64,000 nucleotides of DNA from Celeribacter ethanolicus (GCF_001550095.1 NZ_LRUC01000049.1:43763-107762); one strand, 5' to 3'; shown: positions 28,912-38,746, numbered from the stretch's first letter. Notes: a model not told the origin generated them from the letters alone. Made by a program: numbers and translations.

Positions 28912-29793
28912 TTGAGCTTCTATTTTGCATTGAAAACCCAAAGTAAGATCACAACGGACGATATTCTCAGCGCGCTCACCAAGAGCGATGTCGCCGCCCT
29001 ACAAACAGACGCCAGGACGGTCTTTTATCACCCGGGGCAATCCCTGCGCGGGGTGATCCTTTATGAAACGAATGATGGCTATGACATCGGTCTGAACGCG
29101 TTCACACCCCGCATTGACGCGTATCTGGCTCGGGAGATCGCATCGGTCATCGCCAAGAGAACGCAAGCCGAAGTTTACGCAGAGGACGATGAGCACGCGA
29201 TACCGGCGGAACGCCTTGCGGAGTATGGCGGTGAGGATTGGATCGCCGCACGAGAAAACGAAGCGCAACTGCTCATGGCGCAATCTGGCAGTCAGATCAC
29301 AGATCAATATTCGACCGTCTTCGGTTACAAACGCCCTTTCGCCCTCCCAACATCAAAGGCACTCAGTGCACAAGACCGCCTGAGCGAAATCGACAGGCTC
29401 ATGCTGGAAGGCATTGCCCTTCAACAGATCGACGACGTCGAAGATATATATCCCGCGCAAATGTTCACCATGATCTTCAAGGCGCCAAAGCGGCGTCTTT
29501 TGGATCGCCTCAAAGGCAGACCTCAGCAAGATGCACCGCCTGATCGACATTTTTTCACAGTGACGGAAGAGACACGTACACTGACACCTGCGCCGATGAA
29601 CTTTGGAGAGTTAGAGGTCAACTTGGTGGACAAAAGCAATCAAACGCGAACCATCACTGCTGAAAAACTGTACAACCATGCGCGCAGCCTTGGGTGCAGG
29701 GAATATGGTTTCGGTAGTTTTGACCTCACCTTGTCGGGCGATGATTTCGAAAAGATTTTTGCCGAAGCTCGAGCGCTTTCTCCCCTTGCCTAA
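28912..29793 (+). CDS. Hypothetical cytosolic protein (293 aa)
   Basis: No family is recognised. The protein is read from a TTG codon preceded by an AAAGG sequence. It has no signal peptide or membrane segment. A first half of mixed alpha/beta appearance contains GQSLRGVILYETNDGYDIGL and many acidic residues (VYAEDDEHAIPAERLAEYGGEDW); the C-terminal part holds KAPKRRLLDRLKGRP and SFDLTLSGDDFEKIF. Base composition is less GC-rich than the PDH genes. It stands alone between the PDH terminator and the AhpD-like gene, which may point to acquisition. Confidence 0.7.
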   Translation: MSFYFALKTQSKITTDDILSALTKSDVAALQTDARTVFYHPGQSLRGVILYETNDGYDIGLNAFTPRIDAYLAREIASVIAKRTQAEVYAEDDEHAIPAERLAEYGGEDWIAARENEAQLLMAQSGSQITDQYSTVFGYKRPFALPTSKALSAQDRLSEIDRLMLEGIALQQIDDVEDIYPAQMFTMIFKAPKRRLLDRLKGRPQQDAPPDRHFFTVTEETRTLTPAPMNFGELEVNLVDKSNQTRTITAEKLYNHARSLGCREYGFGSFDLTLSGDDFEKIFAEARALSPLA

Positions 29794-29938
29794 CAGGTTT
29801 GTCGACGGGGAAAATATTATTCCAACATGATCCGTCTCAAATCCCCCTCCCTTCCGCCCTGTTAGAGTGCCCTTGGAAAGTGGCCTGACCTCTGAGCGGC
29901 AAGGTTCTCGTGGCAGGCCGTCACAAAGGAGGCCCATT

Positions 29939-30274
29939 ATGGACTGGTCAAAGGAACTCGAAGGTGTGCAAAACGCCATGATGGCGTTCGGGCAAGGATC
30001 GCCTGCGGTCGGGGAAGGCTTCAACGCCCTGCACCATGCAGCGACCGCCGAAGGGGCGATCCCGGTGAAACATAAGGAGCTTCAGGCCCTCGCCATCGGC
30101 ATCACCAAGCAATGCATCAACTGCATCGGTTTTCACGTCAAGGCCTCGATCGACGCGGGCGCCACACGCGAGGAAATCGCGGAAACGGTCGGCGTCGCGA
30201 TTCTGATGGGTGGCGGCCCGTCCTTCATGTACGGGATCAAGGCGTTGGAGGCCTATGACGCACTGAAGGCCTGA
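29939..30274 (+). CDS. Carboxymuconolactone decarboxylase/AhpD-like protein
   Basis: A 111-residue all-helical protein with the AhpD-type redox motif C-I-N-C-x3-H (Cys59, Cys62, His66), preceded by KHKELQALAIGITKQ. AhpD-like proteins reduce hydroperoxides or act as thiol carriers; the CxxC-x3-H arrangement supports a redox role over decarboxylation. The glycine-rich end VAILMGGGPSFMYG is typical. An AAAGGAGGCCC ribosome binding site decides the start at MDWSKE. Confidence 0.9.
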   Translation: MDWSKELEGVQNAMMAFGQGSPAVGEGFNALHHAATAEGAIPVKHKELQALAIGITKQCINCIGFHVKASIDAGATREEIAETVGVAILMGGGPSFMYGIKALEAYDALKA

Positions 30275-30295
30275 GGGATCGGCTCGCCCCGATGC

Positions 30296-31132
30296 TCATG
30301 CGCTCCCCGTGGTCTCCTCGGAGAGCGCAAAGTCTTTGCGAATGGCGGCGATGCGTTCGGGGTCGGTGATTTCGAGATGGGTGAGGTAGAGCAGCTTGTC
30401 GTGGCCTTTGCGAAGCTGCATGTTGTCCCCATGGTTCACCATGTAGAGCACCGCCGGGAACGGAACCGGAGCCAATGGATAGCCGAGGCGTTCGGACCTT
30501 TTCGCGTAGTTCATATGCCCCTTGCCAAGCATGCGCATGTAGAACACCGGAAAGGCCTGTTTGCCCCAGTCCACCGCGAAAAACGCGCAGGAGCCACAAT
30601 GTTCCCAAAGATCATGCTCCCCGCCGATCGCCCGGCCCATCGGCGCGATGCGTCCGCTCGGCGCATCCACCATATAGCCCTGTTCGATCAGATAGCCGCG
30701 CCCGTTGTTGTCCTCCGCCACATAGCGGAACAGATCCGGATGCAGCAGATCGTCGGCGTCGAGATGCATGACATAGCTGAACCGATCGAAGCGGCGCGCC
30801 GCATATTCGGCCATCAGCCGGGCCTTCACCCGCTGATCCGAGATATTCGCCGCGCCAGTGTGGGGTGGCGCGGGCAGGAAATGGTAGCCGTCCTGATCGG
30901 GGAAATTCCCCGGTCGGTCCTGCGAGCACAGGATCACTTCGAAATTCTGGTACGACTGCGCCCGGAGCGAGGCCAGTGTGCCCTCGAGAATGTCGCACAC
31001 CCTCTGCCAGTCCTGCGCCCGCGCCTTGCCGACCAGCGGGATCATCACCACGATCAACGGCGCGGGATCGGGCCGGTGCGGCTTTGCGAAAACCCGTCGA
31101 TAGCCCGATGCGAACAAAGATTTCACATCCAT
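30296..31132 (-). CDS. Family 2-like glycosyltransferase
   Basis: A 278-residue GT-A fold protein. The N-terminus has LIVVMIPLVGKA, then TLASLRAQSYQNFEVILCSQDRP, the usual nucleotide-sugar half, and a metal-binding DxD-like motif HLDADDLL. Later HMNYAKRSERLG and LYMVNHGDNMQ are acceptor-side features. The longer start at 31180 would overlap the cysE end by 26 bp; the start at MDVKSL leaves a 22-bp gap. The product and acceptor are unknown. Confidence 0.82.
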   Translation of the reverse strand: MDVKSLFASGYRRVFAKPHRPDPAPLIVVMIPLVGKARAQDWQRVCDILEGTLASLRAQSYQNFEVILCSQDRPGNFPDQDGYHFLPAPPHTGAANISDQRVKARLMAEYAARRFDRFSYVMHLDADDLLHPDLFRYVAEDNNGRGYLIEQGYMVDAPSGRIAPMGRAIGGEHDLWEHCGSCAFFAVDWGKQAFPVFYMRMLGKGHMNYAKRSERLGYPLAPVPFPAVLYMVNHGDNMQLRKGHDKLLYLTHLEITDPERIAAIRKDFALSEETTGSA

Positions 31133-31154
31133 CGTGACGTCGTCCGTCTGCGTC

Positions 31155-31976
31155 TCAGCCCTGATCGCCGGTGCGCGCACCGATGAGCTGGTTCATCGAG
31201 ATCGACGGCTGCGAACAGCCCGCTTCGCCCACGACCTTGGCGGGCACACCCGCAACGGTGGTGGCGGGCGGCACTTCGTTCAGCACGACGGACCCCGCTG
31301 CGATGCGCGAGCAGCAGCCGATGCGGATATTGCCCAGAACCTTGGCTCCCGCACCGATCAGCACGCCATCACCGATCTTCGGATGACGGTCCTCATCCTC
31401 CTTGCCGGTGCCGCCGAGCGTCACGTCATGCAGGATCGAGACATTGTCACCAATGACTGCGGTCTCCCCGAAGACCAGCGCATGGGCATGATCGAGGAAC
31501 AGCCCCTTGCCGATCCGGCAGGCCGGATGGATGTCGACGGAAAATTGCTCGGACATGCGCATCTGGAAGAAATAGGCCAGATCGCGACGGCCTTCGCGCC
31601 AGAGCCAGTTGGAGACGCGATGCGCCTGGGTCGCCTGAAAGCCTTTGAAATAGAGCAAGGGCTGAATGTAGCGGTGGCAGGCCGGATCGCGGTCATAGAC
31701 GGCGCAGATGTCGGCGCGCGCGGCCTCAGCGAGCGAGGGATCGGAGACATAGGCCTGATCGGCAATCTCGCGAATGAGCTGTTCGGACATGTCGCCGGAG
31801 GCGAGTTTCTGCGCGATCCGATAGGCCAACGCATCTTCGAGCGTCGCATGATGCAGGATGCAGGCATGCACCAACCCGCCCAGTAGCGGCTCGGCATCCA
31901 CAGCTTCGCGCGCCTCGGAAACGATGCGGCTCCAGACGGGATCGAGTTCTTTGAGAGTTGTGCGGATCTTGGCCAT
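31155..31976 (-). CDS. cysE: Serine O-acetyltransferase
   Basis: CysE acetylates L-serine for cysteine synthesis. The 273-residue protein has an N-terminal helical domain (ELDPVWSRIVSEAREA) and the left-handed beta-helix with hexapeptide repeats, including DIHPACRIGKGLFLDHAHALV, HDVTLGGTGK and IGAGAKVLGNIRIG. The C-terminal tail is intact. The gene lies directly downstream of the GTA cluster, a location also reported for RcGTA. Confidence 0.97.
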   Translation of the reverse strand: MAKIRTTLKELDPVWSRIVSEAREAVDAEPLLGGLVHACILHHATLEDALAYRIAQKLASGDMSEQLIREIADQAYVSDPSLAEAARADICAVYDRDPACHRYIQPLLYFKGFQATQAHRVSNWLWREGRRDLAYFFQMRMSEQFSVDIHPACRIGKGLFLDHAHALVFGETAVIGDNVSILHDVTLGGTGKEDEDRHPKIGDGVLIGAGAKVLGNIRIGCCSRIAAGSVVLNEVPPATTVAGVPAKVVGEAGCSQPSISMNQLIGARTGDQG

Positions 31977-32046
31977 GCGCTTTTCCTCTTTGTCAGGAGC
32001 TTACTATAGATAGGTCCGGTTTCCAAAGCGCAAGTGCACAAGACAG

Positions 32047-32080
32047 AAAAAAGCCCCGCGCAATTCTGCACGGGGCCGTT
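32047..32080 (-). terminator. Terminator at the end of the GTA cluster
   Basis: On the minus strand GGCCCCG, a 12-base loop and CGGGGC are followed by TTTTTT, 18 bp beyond the DUF2793 stop codon. It should insulate cysE from GTA transcripts. Confidence 0.82.
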
Positions 32081-32097
32081 TCAGGGGCCTTTGGCCC

Positions 32098-32814
32098 TCA
32101 CTCCGACGGCAGCGAGAACTGCACGCAATGGAGGGCCAGACGGATCACCCCGCCCGCATCGAAATCGCCGCCCTCGCCGGTGAGGATCAGATCCTCGGAA
32201 CCATAGTAGGTCAGCGGATTGCCGGTCAGCCCGCGCAGCCAGCTTCCCTGAGTCAGCGACAGACCGGACCCGTAGCGGTTCGACGAGGCGGCCACACCAA
32301 GGGAAAACCCGGTCAGTCCGGTGCCGGTGATGTCCGAAAGAACCCGCCCGGTGACGCCGTAGACCACCGACTGGCCGGGGATGGCATAGCTCACGGCGGA
32401 AGTGGTGCCCGCGGTGAGCGTGTGATCCACCTCGATCACCTTTTGCACCATGCCCGCCCCATGAGCCGAAAGCGTGATGAGGCCCAGCACCCAGTCACTG
32501 CCATCGAACCCGGCCCAGCCGTTCTGATCGGCGACATAAGCGCGCATGCCGAGCGTGGCGGGCACGAAGGCCCAGCCGCCGTTAACATAAAGCGCGATGC
32601 TTCCGTCCTGACCGGCCCAGTCATTGACCGCAGAGGCCGGCACACCGTATGCCTCGCCCTCCTGCGGGGTCGTGGGCGGCGTTGTCTCGCTCACAGAGAT
32701 CAGCGTGAGCTGCATCAACCCGTCGAGACGCGCCAAGGCTTCGTTCATGGTGACATGTTTCTGCGCCTGAGAGGCCTCAAGCAGCGGCAGGGCGAAGCGG
32801 GGGGTGTCAGTCAT
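32098..32814 (-). CDS. DUF2793 protein, GTA-associated
   Basis: A 238-residue protein beginning MTDTPRFALPLLEASQAQKH, with MNEALARLD next, which is the family hallmark. The middle (VNGGWAFVPATLGMRAYVADQNGW) is a repeated beta motif, and the C-terminal domain is Gly/Ser-rich, as in phage fibre tips (SLTQGSWLRGLTGNPLTYYGSEDL). Its start overlaps the stop of the baseplate gene by 8 bp, so it is coupled to the GTA operon. A role as tail fibre or receptor-binding subunit is inference. Confidence 0.82.
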   Translation of the reverse strand: MTDTPRFALPLLEASQAQKHVTMNEALARLDGLMQLTLISVSETTPPTTPQEGEAYGVPASAVNDWAGQDGSIALYVNGGWAFVPATLGMRAYVADQNGWAGFDGSDWVLGLITLSAHGAGMVQKVIEVDHTLTAGTTSAVSYAIPGQSVVYGVTGRVLSDITGTGLTGFSLGVAASSNRYGSGLSLTQGSWLRGLTGNPLTYYGSEDLILTGEGGDFDAGGVIRLALHCVQFSLPSE

Positions 32815-35800
32815 GGATCTCGATCTCCCGGAAGAGGCCCACCCCGAAGCTTTCGGAGATTTGGGCAACGTGGATGTCATAAGCGCCGGTCACGCCGTCG
32901 CTCGATTTCTGTCCGGCCGTGTAGGTCCAGGCCGGGCTGGTGACGGTGATTTCGCGCAGGACAGCCCCGCCTTGCACCACACGCACAAGATACAGTTCCG
33001 CAGCCTCGCCCAGCGGCACCTCGTAGGATTGCCAACTGTCGCCGTCGATCCGCGTGCGCCGGACCCAGCTCACCTCTGTGCTGCCGCCACTCGTCACGCT
33101 GGCGCGAAGATGCGCAGGCGCATAGGGGCGCAGGCCGATGCCGTCGAAGGCCTCGACATAATGCTCGTAGCTCGGATCGTCATAGCCCCGGCTGGCCGGG
33201 CCGATGCGGTAATGCCGGGCAAGCCCGCGCGCGGATTGCGCGATGTCGATCTGCCGCAGCGTGCTGTCCAGAAGGACGAAGCGCGATCCGATGGGCCAGC
33301 CGGGCGTCAGACCGCCCGTCCCAAGCCCATCCGAGCCCAATTGCCCGCGCAGCCTGAGCGTCAGATCGTAGGTCAGCGGCGCGACCAGCTCGGCCGTGGC
33401 GAACTGGAACACTTCCCAATTGGCCGAGGTGCCATCGCCGATCACCGCGACATTGGCGCCATTGAGCACATCGAGCATCTCGGCGGAGGACAGCGCCCCC
33501 TTGGTGAGCCTGACCCGAAGCGCAGCGCCGCGATCCCAAAGCCCCGGCGTGGCGGGCTCCAACGCGCTCAATGTGACCCCGATGGTGGACCAGATCGGCA
33601 AGAGCGTGTTGAGCTCATAGCCGCTGTCGGAGGTCGAGGCATAGACCGCCGCCGATCCCGGCCAGGGGTCCGCCGTCACCGCGATATGCGGCGCATAGGG
33701 CACCTCACTGCCGGTCAGAAGCGGCAGATCGAGAAACAGCGGATAGACCGGCACGGGGGCGGAGAAGGCCTTGGTCTCGACGATCTCCTCGACCGCCTCG
33801 GAGGGCTCATAGATCTCTTGTTCGACGCGGACCGCCTCGATCTGTTGCTGCGCGCCGAGGGTGACATGGTCGATGCGATAACGCAGATTGCCCTCCGCAC
33901 TCCTGAGCGTGATCACATCGCCCGCGCCCACCGCCATCAGCGAAGGCGGCAGGGCGAACCGCGCCGTGTCGCGCGCCACGCGGGATTCGGACAGCCAGCG
34001 CTCGGTGATCTGCCGCCCCTCGGCCCGGCTGAGCGCCAGAGGCAATTCGGAGCGCGAGATCAGCCGGGTTTCCTCATCCGGAAAAATCGCCTCCTCGGAG
34101 CGTGCGCCATAGTCGTCATCGGCATCCACGAAGGTGAGTTGTACCCGTCCCGCGACCTCAGCCTCGGGGGCGCGCACGCGTTCCAGAATGCCGTCGAGCT
34201 CGTCACTGTCGGCGAGCTGATCCTCACTCAGATCGAGCATGGATTTGCCATCCCGCGACCGGAACACCAACTGTCCCTCACGCTCGATCGCCTCGAACCC
34301 ATAGGCCAGCATCAGGGGTTGCAGCGCCGACCGCGCGCCGGAAATGTCGGAGACGCTATAACCGCGCAGCACGCCCCAAAGCTCAGACGTGTCAATCTCA
34401 TCTACCCCGGAGCGGGCGCAGATCTCGGTCACAACATCGGCCAGTGAGCGCGCGGTGGAGCGGCCGTTGAGCCAATGACCACGGGCGTAATTGTCACCAT
34501 CCGACCACACGGAGGTGGTCGACGGGAAAGTCGGGTAAGGCCGCGCATCCCAGGCCCAGAGATGGGCGCGACTCATGTCGATCATCGCACCGCCATAGAC
34601 ATCGGAGGTCGGGTTATGCGCCGTATCTCCCCAATATTCGGTCATCGCCCGGACATATTGCAACTGGATGAAATCGTCGCGCCGCCCGTTCGAATAGGCC
34701 GGAAGCGCGCTTTCCGAGGATTTCGCATCGAGGAACTTGTTCGGCTCGTTGGTGCCCTTGTCGATCGCGGCACAGCCGAATTCGGTGAACCAGATCGGTT
34801 TCGATCGCGGCACCCAAAGCGACGGTGTCTCGCTGCGCACCCCATTGATCCGCTCGTGGTGGTCGTTCTGCCACCAGCCGCGCATGTCCTTGTAGCGGTA
34901 CACCCAATCCTCGCCATAGGCGCCATCAGCGATCGGCGTGCGGATCTGGGCCGCGTCATGGTTCTCATGCGCGTAATACCAGTCATAGCCCTCGCCGCCC
35001 TCGATATTGGATTTGAGGTAGTCGAGATTGTAGATCGAACCCCAGTCGGCATCGAGGTGATCGTCACCCTCGCGCCAGTCCGACAGCGGCATGTAATTGT
35101 CGATGCCGATGAAGTCGATATTGGCGTCTGCCCACAAGGGATCGAGGTTGTAATAGACATTGCCGTCGGCCTGATAGCCGAAATATTCCGACCAGTCGGC
35201 AGCATAGCCGATCTTGCACTCAGAACCGAGGATCGACCGCACATCGGCCGCGAGCTGGATCAACTGATCCACGGCCGGAAACCCGGAGGCGCCGCGAATG
35301 CGGGTGAGCGCGCGCATCTCGGAACCGATACAAAAGGACTCGACGCCGCCTGCCAGCGCACAAAGATGCGCGTAATGCAGGATCATCCGGCGAAAGGAAA
35401 ACTCCGCAGGCCCGCTATAACTGACGGTCCGGCTCAGGGGGGTGAAATCGCTCACCTGTGCCATGCCGAAAAATGCCGCGACCTCGGCCTCGGCAGCGGC
35501 GGTGCCGTCCGTCGTGCCCGAAACTCCTGGTGCCAGCGCTGTAGTGATCCGCCCGCGCCAAGGCAGAGCCGGTTGCTCTTCTGCGCCGGTCCACGGATCA
35601 ATAAGGCCGTTGCCCGCCATCTGATCCATCAGGATGAACGGATAGAACATCACCTCCTGGCCCGCTTCATGCAGCGCCCGGATCGCCTGCACCACCGACT
35701 GATCGGTCGGCGTGCCGCCATAGATCACCCGATCCTCCGCATCGCGCGGGATCGTGGTCGCGGTGGCGCGTGTCAGCCCGGAGACCTTCCACGCCATATC

Positions 35801-36724
35801 CCTGGAGTCGCGTGCCGTTTGTTCGACCTTGGGCTGAATCTGACATGTGCCACAGCGCAGATCGTTCCCGAACCACGATACCACAAGCGAGGTCGAACCA
35901 CAGTTCGGCAATTCCTCGGCCATGGTGTCGAGCGAGGTGGTGAAATCGCTCTGCCCGGAGGCGGAATTCATGTTGGAGACAAGTACACCGCCCGCCCCGT
36001 CCTTCAGATACACCGGTTCGGTCGCCAGCGCATATTCGCCGGTGCCGGGGATCATCGCCACGGCGGGCACCAGATGGGTGAGATCGGACGGTTTCTCGGC
36101 CTGATCCGCGCGGATCACCTCGAAAGTGAACTGCGGCACCCGGTTGCCGAAGGGCGTCAGATCCACATCCTCAAGCACCACATAGGCGATGCCGCGATAG
36201 GCCGGCACCGTCCCCGCGCCCTCGACTGCCTCGATCTTGGCATCCGGCAACTGGTCCTCGGAGCCGGTGTAGGCCCGCATGGTCAGAGTGCTTTTGTCGA
36301 TCTCCGAGCCATCGGCCCAGACCCGGCCCACACGAATGATCTCGCCCTCGCAAAGCGCCACGGCAAGCGAGACGGAATAGCTGTATTCCTTCACCGTCGT
36401 GCTGGGCGCGGTGCCCTTGCCGCCCACCTTGCTCTTCGATGTGTTCTCCTGAAACTCCGTCGCCCAGATCACCTGACCGCCAACCCGCATCCGGCCATAG
36501 ACCTGCGCCACCGCCGTACCTTCGGAGGCACCGGTGAGGCGAAACCGTTCGACCCGTCCGGTTTCGACGGTCTGGCTGCCGACGCCCATCAGGCGTTGGT
36601 CGATGGCCTGACCGATGGTCGCGCCGATCGCCCGGCCGATCACCACGGAAGAAAGCCCGAAGACACCGCCCCCGACGGAGGCCCCAAGCGCTGCGCCTGC
36701 GGCGGAAAGTACGATCGTCGCCAT
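32807..36724 (-). CDS. GTA baseplate megatron protein (RcGTA g15-type)
   Basis: At 1305 residues this is the largest gene of the cluster. The N-terminus is a Gly/Ala-rich hydrophobic segment (ATIVLSAAGAALGASVGGG), followed by phage tail modules. A TIM-barrel-like domain lies near residues 430-720 (FCIGSEMRAL, GYAADWSEYFGYQ, IDFIGIDNYMPLSDW, FTEFGCAAIDKG), and the last 500 residues hold tail tip domains. In RcGTA the homologue forms the central baseplate that contacts the recipient. The start MATIVLS overlaps the peptidase gene stop by one base. Confidence 0.95.
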   Translation of the reverse strand: MATIVLSAAGAALGASVGGGVFGLSSVVIGRAIGATIGQAIDQRLMGVGSQTVETGRVERFRLTGASEGTAVAQVYGRMRVGGQVIWATEFQENTSKSKVGGKGTAPSTTVKEYSYSVSLAVALCEGEIIRVGRVWADGSEIDKSTLTMRAYTGSEDQLPDAKIEAVEGAGTVPAYRGIAYVVLEDVDLTPFGNRVPQFTFEVIRADQAEKPSDLTHLVPAVAMIPGTGEYALATEPVYLKDGAGGVLVSNMNSASGQSDFTTSLDTMAEELPNCGSTSLVVSWFGNDLRCGTCQIQPKVEQTARDSRDMAWKVSGLTRATATTIPRDAEDRVIYGGTPTDQSVVQAIRALHEAGQEVMFYPFILMDQMAGNGLIDPWTGAEEQPALPWRGRITTALAPGVSGTTDGTAAAEAEVAAFFGMAQVSDFTPLSRTVSYSGPAEFSFRRMILHYAHLCALAGGVESFCIGSEMRALTRIRGASGFPAVDQLIQLAADVRSILGSECKIGYAADWSEYFGYQADGNVYYNLDPLWADANIDFIGIDNYMPLSDWREGDDHLDADWGSIYNLDYLKSNIEGGEGYDWYYAHENHDAAQIRTPIADGAYGEDWVYRYKDMRGWWQNDHHERINGVRSETPSLWVPRSKPIWFTEFGCAAIDKGTNEPNKFLDAKSSESALPAYSNGRRDDFIQLQYVRAMTEYWGDTAHNPTSDVYGGAMIDMSRAHLWAWDARPYPTFPSTTSVWSDGDNYARGHWLNGRSTARSLADVVTEICARSGVDEIDTSELWGVLRGYSVSDISGARSALQPLMLAYGFEAIEREGQLVFRSRDGKSMLDLSEDQLADSDELDGILERVRAPEAEVAGRVQLTFVDADDDYGARSEEAIFPDEETRLISRSELPLALSRAEGRQITERWLSESRVARDTARFALPPSLMAVGAGDVITLRSAEGNLRYRIDHVTLGAQQQIEAVRVEQEIYEPSEAVEEIVETKAFSAPVPVYPLFLDLPLLTGSEVPYAPHIAVTADPWPGSAAVYASTSDSGYELNTLLPIWSTIGVTLSALEPATPGLWDRGAALRVRLTKGALSSAEMLDVLNGANVAVIGDGTSANWEVFQFATAELVAPLTYDLTLRLRGQLGSDGLGTGGLTPGWPIGSRFVLLDSTLRQIDIAQSARGLARHYRIGPASRGYDDPSYEHYVEAFDGIGLRPYAPAHLRASVTSGGSTEVSWVRRTRIDGDSWQSYEVPLGEAAELYLVRVVQGGAVLREITVTSPAWTYTAGQKSSDGVTGAYDIHVAQISESFGVGLFREIEIHD

Positions 36725-37179
36725 CAGAGATCTCCCTCGCTGTCGTGAACGGATGGAAAGGCGAAACACCGGACGATCCGGCGACGCCAGGGCGCGCTCA
36801 GGGCATTCTCAAGAACGCCATGACCGCTATAGGCATGGATAAATGTCGGCGCGTCTCCGACCCGGCCCAGCACGCCAAGATGCTTGGCCACCGCGCCCTG
36901 CCGCATCCGGAACAGCAACACATCGCCCGAGACCATCTCGGCGAGCGGTTTCTCGATCAGAATGGACTGCGCGGCACGCAACAGGCTTTCGTCCCGCTGC
37001 GGTTCGCTCCAGTCTGCCGTATAGGCCGGAATCCCGATGGGTTCGGCACCATACACCTCGCGCCAGATGCCGCGCAGCAACCCAAGACAATCCGTCCCCG
37101 CCCCCTTGCTGGAGGCCTGATGCAGGTAGGGCGTCCCGATCCAGGCCCGGGCGCGCTCCGCAATCCTCAAATCCGTCAT
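36724..37179 (-). CDS. GTA NlpC/P60 peptidase (g14-type)
   Basis: A 151-residue cysteine peptidase of the NlpC/P60 fold. The catalytic Cys31 is in GAGTDCLGLLRG and the His in AKHLGVLG. In RcGTA the homologous subunit sits in the tail tip and cuts recipient peptidoglycan. Start MTDLRIAE is preferred to the ATG at 37194, which would overlap the hub gene by 4 bp; both are possible. Confidence 0.93.
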   Translation of the reverse strand: MTDLRIAERARAWIGTPYLHQASSKGAGTDCLGLLRGIWREVYGAEPIGIPAYTADWSEPQRDESLLRAAQSILIEKPLAEMVSGDVLLFRMRQGAVAKHLGVLGRVGDAPTFIHAYSGHGVLENALSAPWRRRIVRCFAFPSVHDSEGDL

Positions 37180-37190
37180 CTGCCTCTCCC

Positions 37191-38114
37191 TCAAAACGGG
37201 CTTTCGAAATCACTCAGGTCGAACAGTCCCCCGGAGCGGCTGCTGCCGTCGTTCTTGCCGCTGCGCACCGGATAGGACGCCAGCCAATCCTCCCCCGGAA
37301 TATGCGGGAAGCCCCGAAAATTCAGGAAGTTGTCGAACTTGAGCCGACAGGTCGCCGCGCGTTTGTCACAGCCCGCTTCGATGCGGATCGTGTCGCCCGG
37401 GGCAATCTCGGCGCACAGATCTTCCCAAAGCTCGACCCTGCGACCATCGGCGGAGAGACGATCGTTCTTCACGAGCCCCACAAGCCCCGCCGCCGCGCCC
37501 GTTAGCACCGTGAAACGACCCCGCTCGAACCAGCGGTCGTCAAAGCCGGTGAGATCGGCGAAAGCAAAGATCTTACCCTTCTCGACACTCTCGACCGCCA
37601 CTTCGGTGACATAGCCGGGCTGCAACGTGTCAAAGCCACAGCCCGTGCCGCCCAGAATGGCGGAGCACCCGGCCTGATAGACCCGGCCCTGCGGCTGGTT
37701 CAACTCCTCGGTCAGGCCGCGCAGCTCGGCTCGAAATCCGCCCGACACACGGGTGATCTCGCCAAAGCTGCCCTGAAACAGCAGCGCACGTTCAGAGACG
37801 TCGGCCCAGTTCACCAGCCAGGAGCGCACATGCGCCCCGTCGAACCGCCCGGCACGGATGTCCTCTTCGGTCACCGCCGCAGCGGAAAGCGCGCCCAGCG
37901 CCTCGGTGTTGTCGACCGAAAGCCCGGTGGATTGCTCAAGCGCATTGGCGGTCAGGCCTGTGTCGGCCTTGAACGTCACACCCTCGAACGTCAGGTCGTT
38001 GTCGTGATCGGTGAATCCATAGGTCTCGCCATCGCGCCGCACCAAGGCCCAGGCCCGGCACAGCGTCGTCACGCCCGAGGCGAGATGGGTTTGAAGCTCT
38101 TCCGAAAAGGCCAT
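37191..38114 (-). CDS. GTA hub protein, DUF2163 (g13-type)
   Basis: A 307-residue protein with the DUF2163 layout: LCRAWALVRRDGETYGFTDHD in the first part, ALGALSAAAVTEEDIRAGRFDGA after it, and a C-terminal DUF2163 end containing CDKRAATCRLKFDNFLNFRGFP, with Cys residues that in RcGTA coordinate an iron-sulfur cluster. Located between the distal tail and peptidase genes in the standard GTA order, with one-base overlap upstream. Confidence 0.93.
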   Translation of the reverse strand: MAFSEELQTHLASGVTTLCRAWALVRRDGETYGFTDHDNDLTFEGVTFKADTGLTANALEQSTGLSVDNTEALGALSAAAVTEEDIRAGRFDGAHVRSWLVNWADVSERALLFQGSFGEITRVSGGFRAELRGLTEELNQPQGRVYQAGCSAILGGTGCGFDTLQPGYVTEVAVESVEKGKIFAFADLTGFDDRWFERGRFTVLTGAAAGLVGLVKNDRLSADGRRVELWEDLCAEIAPGDTIRIEAGCDKRAATCRLKFDNFLNFRGFPHIPGEDWLASYPVRSGKNDGSSRSGGLFDLSDFESPF

Positions 38115-38746
38115 CAGACACGCACCTCCACAACCGGCACGTTGGGCACTTCACCCGCCTGAAACGAAGAGACCGAGGTGGAAATGCTGGAGGTGTCGAA
38201 GCGCACCGGCACGTCGAATTCGAACCCTGCGGTAATCTCGGCCCCGCCGGTCGGCGGCGTGCCAAAGGTGATCAGGCCGGTGGTGGTGTCCACCTCCCAG
38301 TCGACCGCCTCGAACGCCTGCTGCCCGCCGACGCCGATCAGAACCGTGCCGAGCACCGGCTTCTTGATCGGACGGACATAGGCGGTCGCGCCGGAGCGAT
38401 AGGTTTTCGAAAGTTGAAACACCGTGGTCTCGCCATCGCCCTCGCCGATCACCTGATCCTCGAAACCGGTCACCACCGACGGTTTGCAGGTCTTGTAATC
38501 CGACCAGTCCTTCCAGCGAAACCCATAGAGCTGGCCTTGCCGCGCCTCGAAAAACGCAATCAGCGTTTCGATGTCGTCGAGCGAACGCATCCCCAGCCCC
38601 GCATCATAGCGGCGGCGCGAATGCGCCCAGGGCGTGTTGCGCTCTTCGAACCCGTTCGCGAGCGTCACCACATCGGTGCGCCGCTCCGGTCCGCCGACGG
38701 AGCCAAAGCTCAGATTGGCCGGAAATCTCACATCATGAAAACCCAT
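38114..38746 (-). CDS. GTA distal tail protein, DUF2460 (g12-type)
   Basis: A 210-residue DUF2460 protein. Hallmarks are MGFHDVRFPANLSFGSVGGPE at the start, WAHSRRRYDAGLGMRSLDD, and FFEARQGQLYGFRWKDWSDY. It forms the distal tail ring to which the hub is attached. Gene order and start codon spacing fit an RcGTA-type cluster. Confidence 0.94.
   Translation of the reverse strand: MGFHDVRFPANLSFGSVGGPERRTDVVTLANGFEERNTPWAHSRRRYDAGLGMRSLDDIETLIAFFEARQGQLYGFRWKDWSDYKTCKPSVVTGFEDQVIGEGDGETTVFQLSKTYRSGATAYVRPIKKPVLGTVLIGVGGQQAFEAVDWEVDTTTGLITFGTPPTGGAEITAGFEFDVPVRFDTSSISTSVSSFQAGEVPNVPVVEVRV

Noticed and set aside
34475..36748. A 757-codon plus-strand open frame opposite the megatron gene
   Set aside because: Low-complexity Arg/His/Gly composition, no ribosome binding site, opposite an intact GTA gene.
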